Source of the DNA: Aquilaria yunnanensis
Lineage: Eukaryota; Streptophyta; Magnoliopsida; Malvales; Thymelaeaceae
Assembly (NCBI GenBank): GCA_039654915.1
Contig: CM077594.1
Span: 70,116,393-70,180,392 of the forward strand
Direction: 5' to 3'
Length of the DNA: 64,000 bases
The first letter of the stretch is position 1; each line of letters starts with the position of its first letter. Of the stretch, positions 1 through 10,263 are shown piece after piece. The notes beneath the pieces are model-generated. The model saw only the letters and a program-made list of their open reading frames with translations, was not told the origin of the DNA and did no database searches. The position numbers and the translations under genes were made by a program.

Positions 1-803
1 ACGCCTGGAAGGTGGATCGCCTCTAGGAGAGTACCTGGAAAACTGGGAAACAGGGTTAGGAGGCCCCCGGAGTGTTTTTCCGGGGGGGGAGCCTCCGACG
101 CCCAAGTCAGTGGTGGCCGGAAGAAGGAGAAAGTCACTAGCTCAAAGAGAAAGGCAGAAAAGTCTCGCCTGGTCTTTTCTCAGAGTATGGGAGCTGTATC
201 TCCGGCCTGCCAACCTCCTGTCAAGTATTTATTTCCTGTATATATAGGAATACCTAGCCCGTTCAGATCATGACACGTGTGCGGTCGGATGCTCCTGAAC
301 GTCTGGGCGTAGGGGACAGATAGTTGGTAACTAGATGGCCTCGAGCCTTGTGCTGAGACGGGCCATGATATAATTCTGATGGCGTCTGCGCGTCAGGGTG
401 ACTTTTTACGTCTGTGGTGGGACGTGTCAGAGGCTTCCTTAAATGCTTCCTTAAATGCGCCTGCCGTACTCCCTGGGTCCCTGGGCGAGGTCGTCCTCTA
501 GTTCGGACAGAGCCTCTTCGGGAAGCCTACCCTCAGTTCGGGGGTTCCCAGTTCCAGGGGGTTCCGCCTTCGGGGATATCATATTCGGGCAGCAATGTCT
601 GGTGCCACTTTTCCGAAGGCGCGTTGTTCACAACCTTGGGGGGCGAATGGAGTCCTCAAGTTTTACTGGCGTGCCGAGGCTCGGAGCTCTCAGGCTATCT
701 CCCGAGGTGCATGATTCCACCTATTCCCGGGAAGCGCCAGTTCTTCTGGCCGTTGTTGTGGCAGGGTATTCGGCCAGATTGAGGCGACAGCCTTTGGCTA
801 TCA
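1..803 (-). repeat. 3' LTR of the intact Tat element (truncated by window edge)
   Basis: This is the same sequence as 10296-11098. On the minus strand it begins TGATAGCC at 803; its other end lies about 64 bp beyond the window start. A TATATATA box sits at 239-246. Plus-strand open frames inside this LTR recur identically in the right LTR and look like chance frames. Confidence 0.95.
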
Positions 804-806
804 CAT

Positions 807-816
807 GCCCCCCTCT
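807..816 (-). other. Polypurine tract next to the 3' LTR
   Basis: On the minus strand AGAGGGGGGC lies three bases before the TGATAGCC start of the 3' LTR. This is the expected position and composition for the plus-strand primer of reverse transcription. Confidence 0.8.
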
Positions 817-1348
817 GGAAAGCCGAAGTGAAGACTTCGGTTTGCATCTCTTTCCGAGGTTGCCGTTGGGAGTCTTGTTGGGAAGCATAACCTGTTCCGA
901 GGTCGCACCTTTTGCCCGAGGGTCTGGGCTGTTCGGCCTTGGCCTTTTCTTTGGTGTCTCCGAGGCAAAGCCTGTACCGAAGATACACCTCTTGCCCAAA
1001 AGTCATGGGCTGTTCAGCCATAGCCTGTCTCTTGGTGTCCTCGAGGTGGCCTGCTTTTTTATTTCTGCAGGTCTGATGGCCAAGCGTGTCAGACTGAGCG
1101 GCGCGTCTCCATTTCTCAGGGATGTCAAACGACGTGTCCCAATCAGGAGGCGTGTCCCGGTTTTCCAGGCACGTTTGGGGAGGCACGTCCCCCATTTCTG
1201 CGCAGCGGTTGACACGTGGCTTCTTGCCATTGGAGGAGAGGCGCGTCATTTACAGAGGGCGCGCCTTTTCGGGTGCAGCGGGCAGTTACGGCGACGGTTC
1301 GCCTCCAATGGGTACTTATGATGTTTTTTCGGTTACCCACCTTTGGCC

Positions 1349-1356
1349 TATAAATA
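1349..1356 (+). promoter_or_regulatory. TATA box of the embedded antisense gene
   Basis: TATAAATA stands about 300 bp before the ATG at 1653, on the strand opposite gag-pol. Initiation would be expected near 1380. The stretch up to the ATG is rich in T and C and resembles a plant 5' untranslated leader. It lies outside the LTR, so the gene seems to have a promoter of its own. Confidence 0.6.
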
Positions 1357-1652
1357 GCCCATTCTATCATAAGTCCCACTTACTGTTTTTCTGCTCTTTT
1401 TCTGCTCTGCCCTCTGTTCTTGCGTTTTATCTTGCTTTCTGTGGCGGAGCTTCTTTAATCAGAGCTTTTTCCAACCAACTTTCACGACGGCGTCCTCCGG
1501 CAAATCTTTTGGTGGGTTTTGATTTCCAGAGTACTTGATTCCTCTGTTTTTCTGAGTTTTTCTGGAAAACTGCTGTTTTTTCCAAACTCGTCTTCTGAGT
1601 TTTTTCTGGAAACTATTTTCTTTTCCATCTCAAACTCTTTTTCACGTCTGCG

Positions 1653-3992
1653 ATGCCTGTTCCCGAGAGCTGGAAACCTCTTCTGGCCCATCCTTGCTGT
1701 ACCACCCCCGAAAAACTAGAGAGGTGGAAGAAAAAATTCTTTCTTCCGTCTTACGCTGTGACCAGACTGCCTCGTTCTAGCCATTTTGCTTTTTCAAACC
1801 GTGGCGACGAGGTTACCATCTTCCGAGCCCAACTGAAGGCCGGTCTTCGGTATCCTCCCCCGAAGGTGGTTTGCGAGTTCTGCCAATTCCATGGCATTGC
1901 TGTGAACCAGCTTCCCCCGAACGCGTACTGCTACTTTAACGCCTACCTCTGCATGTGTGGCGTGTTCAGGATAGAGCCCCACTTCATCATTTTCATGCAG
2001 TACTACAAGCTCTATGTGGTCCCGAAGGGTGGCTTCTATTTCCTGCTACCTCGGGGATCCGGGAGCAAAAAATTCACCTTCACCTTCGACACGAAGGACA
2101 GCTGGCGGGGGTGGCAGCCTAAGTTCTTTTTCCTCAAGGTGGATAAGAACTGGTCTGATGTCCCGACCAGGTGGGCTCAGGGAGTGCTGAACGCAGACGT
2201 CGTCGATCCGAGGATGTTGCTGACCCCACCGTTGGCTTCCGTGTTCGCGGATTTCGACGCCCGCATTCGGGCAGCCGCTGACTGGGCTCCCGAGGTCTCT
2301 CCTCGTGCTCTTTACCCCTTTCCTATCAACTGGAGGTTGATGACCGAAGAAGTCCTTCGGGAGCTGAAAGTGGTTAAGGAGCACGTGACTGACCTCAATA
2401 TGCCCGCTCCCGCCATCGCCGGGAAAGACTCCTGGCTGGTCAAGCTCCTTAAGGGGGAGACTTCTTTCGAAACTTTTGCCGAAAGTGAGTAATCTTCCAT
2501 CCCTTTATACTTTTTCCTCGGACTTACGCTGATATTTCTTCTCTTTTTCAGAGATGGGCGATGGGGCTGCCGCTTATTACAAGGCCCTCTTTTCTGGCCA
2601 GGTGGAGAAGGGGGAGCAGACAAAGAAGGCGGCTTCCCGAAGAAGGAAGACGACAGGGGCGGGACCCTCGGCGAAGCGAGTTAGGAAAGCTCTCCAGTCT
2701 CCTCAGCCAGAGCTTTTGGAAGAAGAAGCTGGCGAAGACGCTGGTCTTGTTGAAATTCCACCGGCCGAGGTCCCCGCTACTTCCGCCGAGGTGCCTCTTC
2801 CCGACCTCGAGGCCCCCAGAAACACTGTAGTGGTAGAAGTACCCACCGCCGAGGAGCGGTACCGGCAGAAGGGTAAGGGTCTTTCTTCCGAGGGGCCCGA
2901 GGATTCCGAGGACACTGTCTCCGAGGTTCCTCCAGGTATGTCTTTAGCCGAAGTTCAGCTCCTTTTCCTTTCGCGAATTTTTCTTTTGCTCCTAACTTCC
3001 TTCTCACTTTCAGGGGAGCCTCTTACTGTTGGCTGGAGGGCCATTCATGAGAGGAAACGGGCCCTGCGTGATGCCACAATCCCTGAGGGGAAGATCCCCT
3101 TGGAGCCCTTTTGGACAATTACGGAGGATATGAATCTGTTCTCCGACGATTGTCCGAAGATGACCAAAGAGATTTGGAAGGGGATGACCACTGATGCCTC
3201 CTTCCGGGCCATTGCGGCGGCTCACCCGGGGGATAATACCCTCGCCACAAAAGTCACCGAGCATGCTGCTCAGGTATAGTCTTTACACTTTTTTCCTCAA
3301 TTTTCTAAGTGTTTAGACTTGTACTAACCTGGACTTTTGCCCTGCCGTAGCTGCTGGAGTACGCTGGTTATCTCCGAGTTCGGGTGGCCAGACAGGCTGC
3401 CTCCAAGGATGCGACTTCGCGGGAACTCACTGAAGCGAAGGCTTCCCTTGCGAAGGTGATCGCCAGCAACCAGCAGCTGACAGCGGATTGTTCTCAGCAA
3501 CTTGCTGCCGTTCGGGAGGAGTTCTCGAAGAAAAGAGAAGAACTTGAAAAGGACTCCTCCCGGAAGATTTCCGACCTCGGCGACCAAATAAAGGAGCTGC
3601 TTGCCGCCAATGAAGATCTTGTCAAGGACAAGGCTGTTTCCGACAGTCTTGCGTCGAGGTTGACGGACGAGAACACTGCTCTCCAAGCCGAGGTCGAGGC
3701 TCTGAAGAAGGAGTCCGGAGAGATGCTGGGGATAAGCGAGCTCGAAGAGGAGGTTGCTGAGCTGAGGGACGAGGTCAATGTCCTTGGCATTCAAAAACGT
3801 ACTTCTGACGACATGGCCAAGGTCGCCTTTCAGGACGGCTTCTGCCTCGCTCGGCACCAGGTGCTGCAGAGGTTCCCAGATTTGGACCTCTCTTTTCTGG
3901 AGGGCCTAAATATTCCTGAGGGACCTCGGTGGCAGTGGTCCAGGGTCGAGCATCTGAAGCTTCCTGGTCTTCGTCCACCCGGCTCTCCCTAG
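1653..3992 (+). CDS. Embedded antisense gene, four exons (plant gypsy-type transposon accessory protein)
   Basis: Inferred exons are 1653-2484, 2552-2935, 3014-3273 and 3351-3992. Introns of 67, 78 and 77 bp have GT...AG borders, pyrimidine tracts and, in intron 3, a TACTAAC branch-point sequence. Splicing gives one 705-residue frame with intron phases 1, 1 and 0. Exon 1 (residues 1-277) resembles the putative gypsy-type transposon domain (Pfam Transposase_28, PF04195, from memory): GLRYPPPKVVCEF, then the region around FRIEPHFIIFMQYYKLY. Exon 2 is basic, then acidic and low in complexity. Exon 4 is a long coiled coil ending in the motif AFQDGFCLARHQVL, also present in the decayed copy near 12550. 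Function is unknown. It runs opposite to gag-pol and converges with it. Confidence 0.8.
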
Positions 3993-4123
3993 TTTGCTGT
4001 AGGGCTCCTCTTATTTTTCTCCTTCGTGCTCCTTCTTTGGACACTTCTTTTGTAAGGCAGCGTTTGCTCTAAATGAACAATCTTTTCGGCTAAGTCCTTT
4101 CTTGCAAGTTTCTTCATTTCCAC

Positions 4124-4620
4124 TGTCCCGAACACGTTCGCTTCAAGAGACTTTCGGAAAACCTGCAACCAAAGAAACTTTTTACCTTCCTTTGTCCCGA
4201 GCGTGCTCGCTCAAGAGACTTTCTGGAAAATTTGCAAAAATTTGGCTAAGTCTTTTGCAGGCTTTTTGTTTCCTTTTATCCCGAACATGTTCGCTCAAGG
4301 GCCTTCGGAAAATCTTTAGCCAAATTTTTCTGTCTTCCTATTGTCCCGAGCATATTTGCTCAAGGGACTTAGGAAAATCTTCACGAGATTGCTCATTCAC
4401 TTTTTCCCGAGCACGTTCGCTCAAGGGTGTTCGGAAATTACCTCTGCTTTTGTTTTGGCGTGTATTTTTGCGGGATTCTTGCTTTCCCTTTCTCCCTAGC
4501 ATGTTCGCTCAAGGGTGTTCGGAAAATTTTCTCTGCACTGATTATGCTGAGTACCTTTGCAAGATTCTTGTTTCCCATTTTTCCCGAGCATAGTGGCTCA
4601 AGGGGCTTCGGGAAGTCACA
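4124..4620. repeat. Degenerate tandem repeat between convergent genes
   Basis: Seven copies of a loose unit start near 4124, 4193, 4277, 4342, 4405, 4491 and 4580 (spacing 63-89 bp). Each has a core like CCCGAGCATGTTCGCTCAAG followed by a TTCGGAAA-like box. The best copy contains the perfect palindrome CGAACATGTTCG (4281-4292). It lies between the end of the antisense gene and the end of gag-pol, the 3' region where Tat elements are known to carry tandem repeats. Confidence 0.8.
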
Positions 4621-4764
4621 ACCGCTTTTTTCGTGGCGAGCACCTTCGCGGAAATCTGTCTTGGACAATTTTGGTATACTTGAAAATTTTTCTCAAGACC
4701 ATTCTTCTCTAGACCATTCTGTACTTAGAATATTTCTTGTACAACATACTTCTTCCGCTCAACC

Positions 4765-7700
4765 TTAGGCGTAGAATTTTTTCAAGGCATCTGAATGCCA
4801 AGTGTTTTTCAATTCTACGCCTTCGGCGTCGCCAAGCTTGTACACGCCTTTTCGTACTTCGGCGAGAACCAGATAAGGTCCTTCCCAATTTGCGCGAAGT
4901 ACTCCGTGAGCTGGCCTTCGGGGTGCGAAGTCGGCCTTTCGGAGAACGAGGTCTCCTTTTTTGATTTCTTTTGGCCTGGCTTTTAAGTTGATAGCCGCGG
5001 CCACTCTTTGCTGGAAAGCTTTTCTTCTCAGCTCGGCTATTTCTCTGTGTTCGGCCACAAGGTCGAGCTTGGTTCTTAGGCCGAGGTCGTTTCCGCCTTC
5101 ATCAAATACTTGCACCCGTATTGAAGGCTGAACTATCTCTATTGGGATAATGGCCTCTGTTCCGAAGACGAGTGAGAAGGGAGTTTCCCCTGTGGCTCTT
5201 CGTGGCGTCGTTCGGTAGCTCCACAATACACTTTGGAGTTCTCCTGGCCATTTCCCCTTGGCTTCCCCAAGTCTCTTTTTCAGGCCATCTTTTATGGTCC
5301 TGTTTGATACTTCCACCTGCCCATTGCTTTGGGGGTGAGCTACTGGGGCGAAGTGCATCTTTATTCCGAGGTCGCTGATGAATTCCTGGAATCCTTTGTC
5401 TATGAACTGGGATCCATTATCAGCTACTAGTACCCTCGGTATGCCAAATCTGCATACGATGTTTTTCCACACGAACTTCTGCACTTCTTTTGCCGAGATA
5501 GTTGCTAGTGGTTCTGCCTCTACCCACTTTGAGAAATAGTCCACTGCTACCACGCAGAATTTCACGCCTCCGGGCGCTGTGGGGAGTGGCCCAATGAGGT
5601 CTATACCCCAGACTGCGAAGGGCCAAGGATAGTCTGCCGACGTTACCATTTCCGAGGGTATCCTCTGGATTTTTGCATGTCTCTGGCAACTACCGCACTT
5701 CTGGACGAACTGCCTTGCGTCCTTTCTCAGGGTAGGCCAGAAGTATCCTTGGCGGAGTATCACTGCTGCAAGGGCATCAGTTCCAACGTGCGAGCCGCAC
5801 ATGCCTTCGTGGACTTCTTCAAGGACCATCTCAGTATCCTCTTCGCCCACACATCTCTGCAGCGGATTTGCATATCCTTGCCGATATAACTCTTCACCAA
5901 CCAGGAAGAATCTTCCGGCACGTCTTCGCAGTCTTGCAGCATTGCCGGCGTCTTCGGGAAGCTCATTCTCTGCGAGGTATCTCTTTATGGGGTCTTTCCA
6001 CCCCATTCCCGAGGTCGTTACGCTTAGCACGGAGATGCTTGGATGGTCTAGCACCTCGGTGTATGTTTTGGACTTTGCTAAGCAATCTGCCTCAGTGTTA
6101 TTCCGCCGGGGTACATTTTCGATCCGTACGGCGTCAAACTCTTGGATGAGATTTCTTACCAGCTCGTGGTATTTTGCCAAGATGGGGTCCTTCGCCCCAT
6201 AATCTCCTGCCGTCTGCCGAACTACCAGCTGGGAATCGCTGTGAGCCCTTAAGCTTCTCACGCCAATCTTTCTGGCCAAGCGTAATCCCGCTATGAGGGC
6301 TTCATACTCAGCCACATTATTGGTGACGTTGAAGCTGAACTTGATAGCCTTCATCACCTCTAGGCCTTCGGGTCCTCTGATAACTATTCCAGCTCCCTGG
6401 TGTTCGGACCCCGAGGCTCCGTCAACATGCAAGGTCCATTCTGGCTCCCCTTCTTTCGGATCTGAGTGGTTCTCCTCAGTGGTGGGTATTTCGGCGATAA
6501 AATCTGCCAATGCTTGGGCTTTTATGGCTTTTCGAGGCTCATATGTGATTTCGTGTTCGCCAAGCTCTATGCACCACTTGGAGAGCCTTCCCGAATGATC
6601 AACTCTCTTCATAACATCCCGTAGTGGTAGACTACTTCGGACGATGATGGGGTGAGCCTGGAAATATGGTCGCAGTCTTCTTCCTGCAAGCACCAAGGCG
6701 TATATAGCTTTTTGAAGCAAAGGGTACCTGACTTCGGCGCCATGCAGGGACTTGCTGACATAGTAGACCGGCCATTGTTTCGGCCCTTCTTCTTTTATCA
6801 GGACCGAGCTCACGGCCTTTTCTGTGACGGCGAGGTATAGTACGAGGGGTTCTCCCTCCCGAGGTTGCCGCAGAGTCGGCAGGCTGGCCAGGTAGACTTT
6901 GAGTTCTTCCCAGGCCTTTTGGCAATCTCCTTCCCAGAGATGATTGTTTCTTCCGAGGTCGCCTTCCATCTTTGCTGCCTTTGTGAGGACTTTGAAGAAA
7001 GGTCGACACCTATCTCCGTACCTGGAAATAAACCTGCTCAGAGAGGTTATTCTTCCGGTTAGTCTCTGCACGTCTTTCACTGTGGCAGGAGTTCGGAACT
7101 CAAGCAGAGCCTTAATCTTCTCAGGATTGGCGTCGATGCCTCTTTCGGATACCATGTACCCAAGGAATTTTCCCGACGTCACCCCGAACATACACTTCTC
7201 GGGGTTAAGGCGAATCCCGAAGGCTCTGAGCTTTTGGAAGGTTTCCTCCAAATCTGCAACGTGGTAGCCGGGCAGCTTGCTTTTTACTATCATATCGTCA
7301 ACATATACTTCCATGTTTCTCCCCATTTGGTCTTTAAAGACCTTGTTCATCAGTCTCTGGTAGGTGGCTCCTGCATTTTTCAGCCCGAAGGGCATTCTTA
7401 TATAGCAGTACGTTCCTCCCTCGGTGATGAAGGCAGTTTTCTCTTCATCTTCCGGGTCCATCCTTATCTGATGGTAGCCGCTGAAGGCATCTAGGAAGCT
7501 CAGGAGCCCGTATTCGGCCGTTGAATCTACCAGCTGATCTATTGGCGGGAGGGGAAATGAGTCTTTCGGGCAAGCATCGTTCAAGTTTCTGAAATCAATG
7601 CACATCCGGAGTTTGCTGCTACCTTCTTTTGTGGCGATGACCACGTTGCTTAACCATTCGGGGTATTTGACCTCCCTGATAACTTCAGCATCCAATAGGC

Positions 7701-10263
7701 GCTGGACTTCGGTTTTCACAAAGTTGCTTTTGTGGGCTGAGATGCTTCGTTTCTTTTGCCTGACAGGTTTTGCTTCCGGGCTTACTTTGAGGCTGTGCTG
7801 TATTATGCCAGGGTTCACTCCTGGCATGTCTTTCGGCGAGTAGGCAAACAGATCTTTATTTTTGAGCAGAAAGGATACAAGATTTTCCTTATCACCTTTG
7901 GCCAAGCTCTTCCCTATTCGGGTAGATTGTCCTGGGACAAGATCTACTGCTTCCGTTTCTGCTTCTGGGGGATCTCCTTCTTTGCCTTTCTCCTGCGCCT
8001 TTGCCTCCACCGTTTGTGTAGAGCTGTTTGCCGGAGCCTTTCGTGTTTTTACAAATACCTTTCTTACCTCGGCTTGGTCGATGAAGACCTCTGCATCTCC
8101 ATCCTTGGTGGCGAATGTGACAGTCAAGTACTTCACATCGGGGCGAATGTGCAGGTTCCCCTGAGTCTGCCTTCCAAGGATGGCGTTGTACGAAGACGGG
8201 ACATCCATGACGATGAATCTTGTCATTGTGGACGCGTACAACTCAGCTGCTCCGTCTACCGAAGTGCCTTTCATCATCAAAGGGAGGTCGATCCATCCGA
8301 GGACGGGTAGTTCGGATGGCCCAACGCCGAAGGTGGGCGTGGTGACAGGTTTCAGCTCGCTGCTGGTGATGCCCAGGCTCGGCAGTAAGTGCGAGAATAG
8401 GACGTCAGCATTTGAGCCATCATCGAGCAACACTCTCTTGACGTCCCAGTTCCCTATTCTCGCCATTATCAGCAGCGGGTCGTCGTGGGGGAAGACGACA
8501 GTGGAGCCATCTTTGCGAGCCAATTTCTTTGATGGACTTTGGTACTCCATAACAGCAATTTCTCTGGCCTTCCGCTTTCTTTCCGAGGATGGGAGCCCCG
8601 TGGTGATGGTTTGGATGACCCCTACTGGAGGTGGAAGGCGCCTTTTTGGACTTCTGTTTCTCCGCCTGTCGGAGTCATAGTCCTCGTTTTCGGCCCTCTC
8701 TTCCTCCTCTTTTCTGCCTTTAGGGGAGGGCATCCGCAGGTACTTGCGAAGTTGGCCCTGTTTGATCAGCGACTCTATGTACTTCTTCAGCTGGAAGCAG
8801 TCTTCGGTGTCATGACCGTGGTCGCGATGAAACTGGCAGAACTTCTTGGCATTCTTCTTATTATCGGCGGCCATGGCCTTTGGCCGCCGAATCTGCGTCC
8901 CTTGCCTTTCCAGCGCCATGAGAATGTTGGTCCGTGTCGTGCTCAAGGGTGTGAAACTTTGAGGTTTCTTTCCTCGCATTCGCCGTGGTCGACCTGTGTG
9001 TTCAGAAAGATACCGAGCTTGCTGGCTGGACCCTTCGGCGCGGTGATGATCAGACTTCGGCCCCGCCATCCTCAATTCCTCGGCTGTCATGTGCTGTTCT
9101 GCCCTTCGGTAAAATTCTCCGAGGGTCTCCGGGGGGTCCTTTGAGAACTCGTAGAACAGCTGTGAGTCACGCCGAAGGCCCCGTGTCATAGCGAGGATGC
9201 GGATTTCGGGCCGGAAGTCCGGGACGCTGAGTGCTTCCCTGTTGAATCGTTCGACATAGTCTCGGATCGTCTCTCCGTTTCTCTGCTCTATGTCGAACAT
9301 CTGTACAGGCATTTTGGCCGTCGGCCTGCTCCCAATGAACTGCTGGGTAAAGGCTGTGGACAACTCCTGAAACTCAGTGATAGTCCCTGGGGGCAACGAA
9401 TTGTACCATGCTGTTGCTGGGCCCGTGAGGGTGACTTCAAAGCATTTGCACATGGTAGCGTCATCAGCTCCGTGCATTATCATGCTCCGCCTGTACTTCG
9501 TCAGATGGGCCTGTGGATCAGTCCGGCCATCATAGATATCCAGCCTAGGCACTCTGAAGTCGCCTGGCATAGCTGCCTCAACGACGGTGCGAATAAACGG
9601 GGAGCCATCTTCGCATAACGCCCCCGACAGCCTGTCCCAAACGGGTTTTCTGGTCACTTGCTTTTCCACTCTGTCCAGCCGTGCCAATATCCTTTCCATA
9701 AGCGCAGTGGCGCTAGGACCATTTTCGCGGGAGGGTGATCGACGGCGCCTTTTCGGGGAGCGAGTTCGGCGCGGAGGGGTCAGGGCCCTCACCTCAGGCG
9801 ACGAACTGCTTCGCTGTGAGACTCTCGGTCGCTTAGACCCGGTTTGTCCCACAGGCCGTTTCCCGAGGGCTATATCTTCTGTGGATGATTCTCCGCGAGG
9901 ATCTCCACTTTCTGAACTGCGGTGTGTAGACTTGGGGCTTCTCTCCCGAGGGCGTGTTGATGAGGAGGGTTTCTGGGCCTGCGACTGCTGTGGCCATCTT
10001 CGGTCGATCTGCTGAGTCATTTCAGCAACGACCGAGCGCTGAAAGTCCCTCAAGAAGCTCATGGTGATTACCAGAGGGCGGTCCTCCTCGGGCGTAGAAG
10101 TCTCTGGGAGTGTCTGCTCAGCAGCCGGTTGTATCTCAGGCGCGGACGAGGACCTTGGGAGTCCCTTGTCCTTAGAACGCCGAGTCTCAACGACGGCAAT
10201 CTGCGAGCGGGTTCCCACAGACGGCGCCAAATGATGGCCCAGGGCCTCATCGTTGTGAGTCAT
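4765..10263 (-). CDS. gag-pol: Gag-Pol polyprotein, intact (Tat-lineage Ty3/gypsy)
   Basis: One open frame of 1832 codons. Gag core is at about residues 235-400, with a zinc knuckle C476-X2-H-X4-H-X4-C489. Protease motif LLDDGS has the catalytic Asp at 614. RT spans about 850-1060 with YVDD at 987-990. A conventional RNase H lies at about 1110-1220 and an archaeal-like RNase H at about 1275-1400 (VDGASG). Integrase has an HHCC finger (H1485, H1492, C1523, C1526) and a D1555, D1615, E1651 triad with canonical D-35-E spacing. The frame opens at an ATG inside the LTR (10263) and reads through the primer site. A more conventional start is Met68 (10062), MSFLRDFQ, also conserved in the decayed copy. 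No frameshift separates gag from pol. Confidence 0.95.
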   Translation of the reverse strand: MTHNDEALGHHLAPSVGTRSQIAVVETRRSKDKGLPRSSSAPEIQPAAEQTLPETSTPEEDRPLVITMSFLRDFQRSVVAEMTQQIDRRWPQQSQAQKPSSSTRPRERSPKSTHRSSESGDPRGESSTEDIALGKRPVGQTGSKRPRVSQRSSSSPEVRALTPPRRTRSPKRRRRSPSRENGPSATALMERILARLDRVEKQVTRKPVWDRLSGALCEDGSPFIRTVVEAAMPGDFRVPRLDIYDGRTDPQAHLTKYRRSMIMHGADDATMCKCFEVTLTGPATAWYNSLPPGTITEFQELSTAFTQQFIGSRPTAKMPVQMFDIEQRNGETIRDYVERFNREALSVPDFRPEIRILAMTRGLRRDSQLFYEFSKDPPETLGEFYRRAEQHMTAEELRMAGPKSDHHRAEGSSQQARYLSEHTGRPRRMRGKKPQSFTPLSTTRTNILMALERQGTQIRRPKAMAADNKKNAKKFCQFHRDHGHDTEDCFQLKKYIESLIKQGQLRKYLRMPSPKGRKEEEERAENEDYDSDRRRNRSPKRRLPPPVGVIQTITTGLPSSERKRKAREIAVMEYQSPSKKLARKDGSTVVFPHDDPLLIMARIGNWDVKRVLLDDGSNADVLFSHLLPSLGITSSELKPVTTPTFGVGPSELPVLGWIDLPLMMKGTSVDGAAELYASTMTRFIVMDVPSSYNAILGRQTQGNLHIRPDVKYLTVTFATKDGDAEVFIDQAEVRKVFVKTRKAPANSSTQTVEAKAQEKGKEGDPPEAETEAVDLVPGQSTRIGKSLAKGDKENLVSFLLKNKDLFAYSPKDMPGVNPGIIQHSLKVSPEAKPVRQKKRSISAHKSNFVKTEVQRLLDAEVIREVKYPEWLSNVVIATKEGSSKLRMCIDFRNLNDACPKDSFPLPPIDQLVDSTAEYGLLSFLDAFSGYHQIRMDPEDEEKTAFITEGGTYCYIRMPFGLKNAGATYQRLMNKVFKDQMGRNMEVYVDDMIVKSKLPGYHVADLEETFQKLRAFGIRLNPEKCMFGVTSGKFLGYMVSERGIDANPEKIKALLEFRTPATVKDVQRLTGRITSLSRFISRYGDRCRPFFKVLTKAAKMEGDLGRNNHLWEGDCQKAWEELKVYLASLPTLRQPREGEPLVLYLAVTEKAVSSVLIKEEGPKQWPVYYVSKSLHGAEVRYPLLQKAIYALVLAGRRLRPYFQAHPIIVRSSLPLRDVMKRVDHSGRLSKWCIELGEHEITYEPRKAIKAQALADFIAEIPTTEENHSDPKEGEPEWTLHVDGASGSEHQGAGIVIRGPEGLEVMKAIKFSFNVTNNVAEYEALIAGLRLARKIGVRSLRAHSDSQLVVRQTAGDYGAKDPILAKYHELVRNLIQEFDAVRIENVPRRNNTEADCLAKSKTYTEVLDHPSISVLSVTTSGMGWKDPIKRYLAENELPEDAGNAARLRRRAGRFFLVGEELYRQGYANPLQRCVGEEDTEMVLEEVHEGMCGSHVGTDALAAVILRQGYFWPTLRKDARQFVQKCGSCQRHAKIQRIPSEMVTSADYPWPFAVWGIDLIGPLPTAPGGVKFCVVAVDYFSKWVEAEPLATISAKEVQKFVWKNIVCRFGIPRVLVADNGSQFIDKGFQEFISDLGIKMHFAPVAHPQSNGQVEVSNRTIKDGLKKRLGEAKGKWPGELQSVLWSYRTTPRRATGETPFSLVFGTEAIIPIEIVQPSIRVQVFDEGGNDLGLRTKLDLVAEHREIAELRRKAFQQRVAAAINLKARPKEIKKGDLVLRKADFAPRRPAHGVLRANWEGPYLVLAEVRKGVYKLGDAEGVELKNTWHSDALKKFYA
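10211..10229 (-). other. Primer-binding site, tRNA-Lys type
   Basis: The minus strand reads TGGCGCCGTCTGTGGGAA two bases after the LTR end. This complements the last 18 nt of plant tRNA-Lys(UUU) as I remember it, ending just before A58 of the T loop. The element then diverges from the tRNA. Confidence 0.8.

Noticed and set aside
695..1249. Minus-strand open frame of 184 codons at the 3' LTR boundary
   Set aside because: It spans the purine tract and LTR junction and has no recognisable domain; it is probably GC-rich chance coding.
455..1321. Long plus-strand open frame (288 codons) near the left end
   Set aside because: Its first half is LTR sequence and recurs at 10750. The frame crosses the purine tract and LTR boundary and resembles no protein family.
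4124..4620. CRISPR-like array
   Set aside because: Units are degenerate, spacing varies and the context is a plant retrotransposon.
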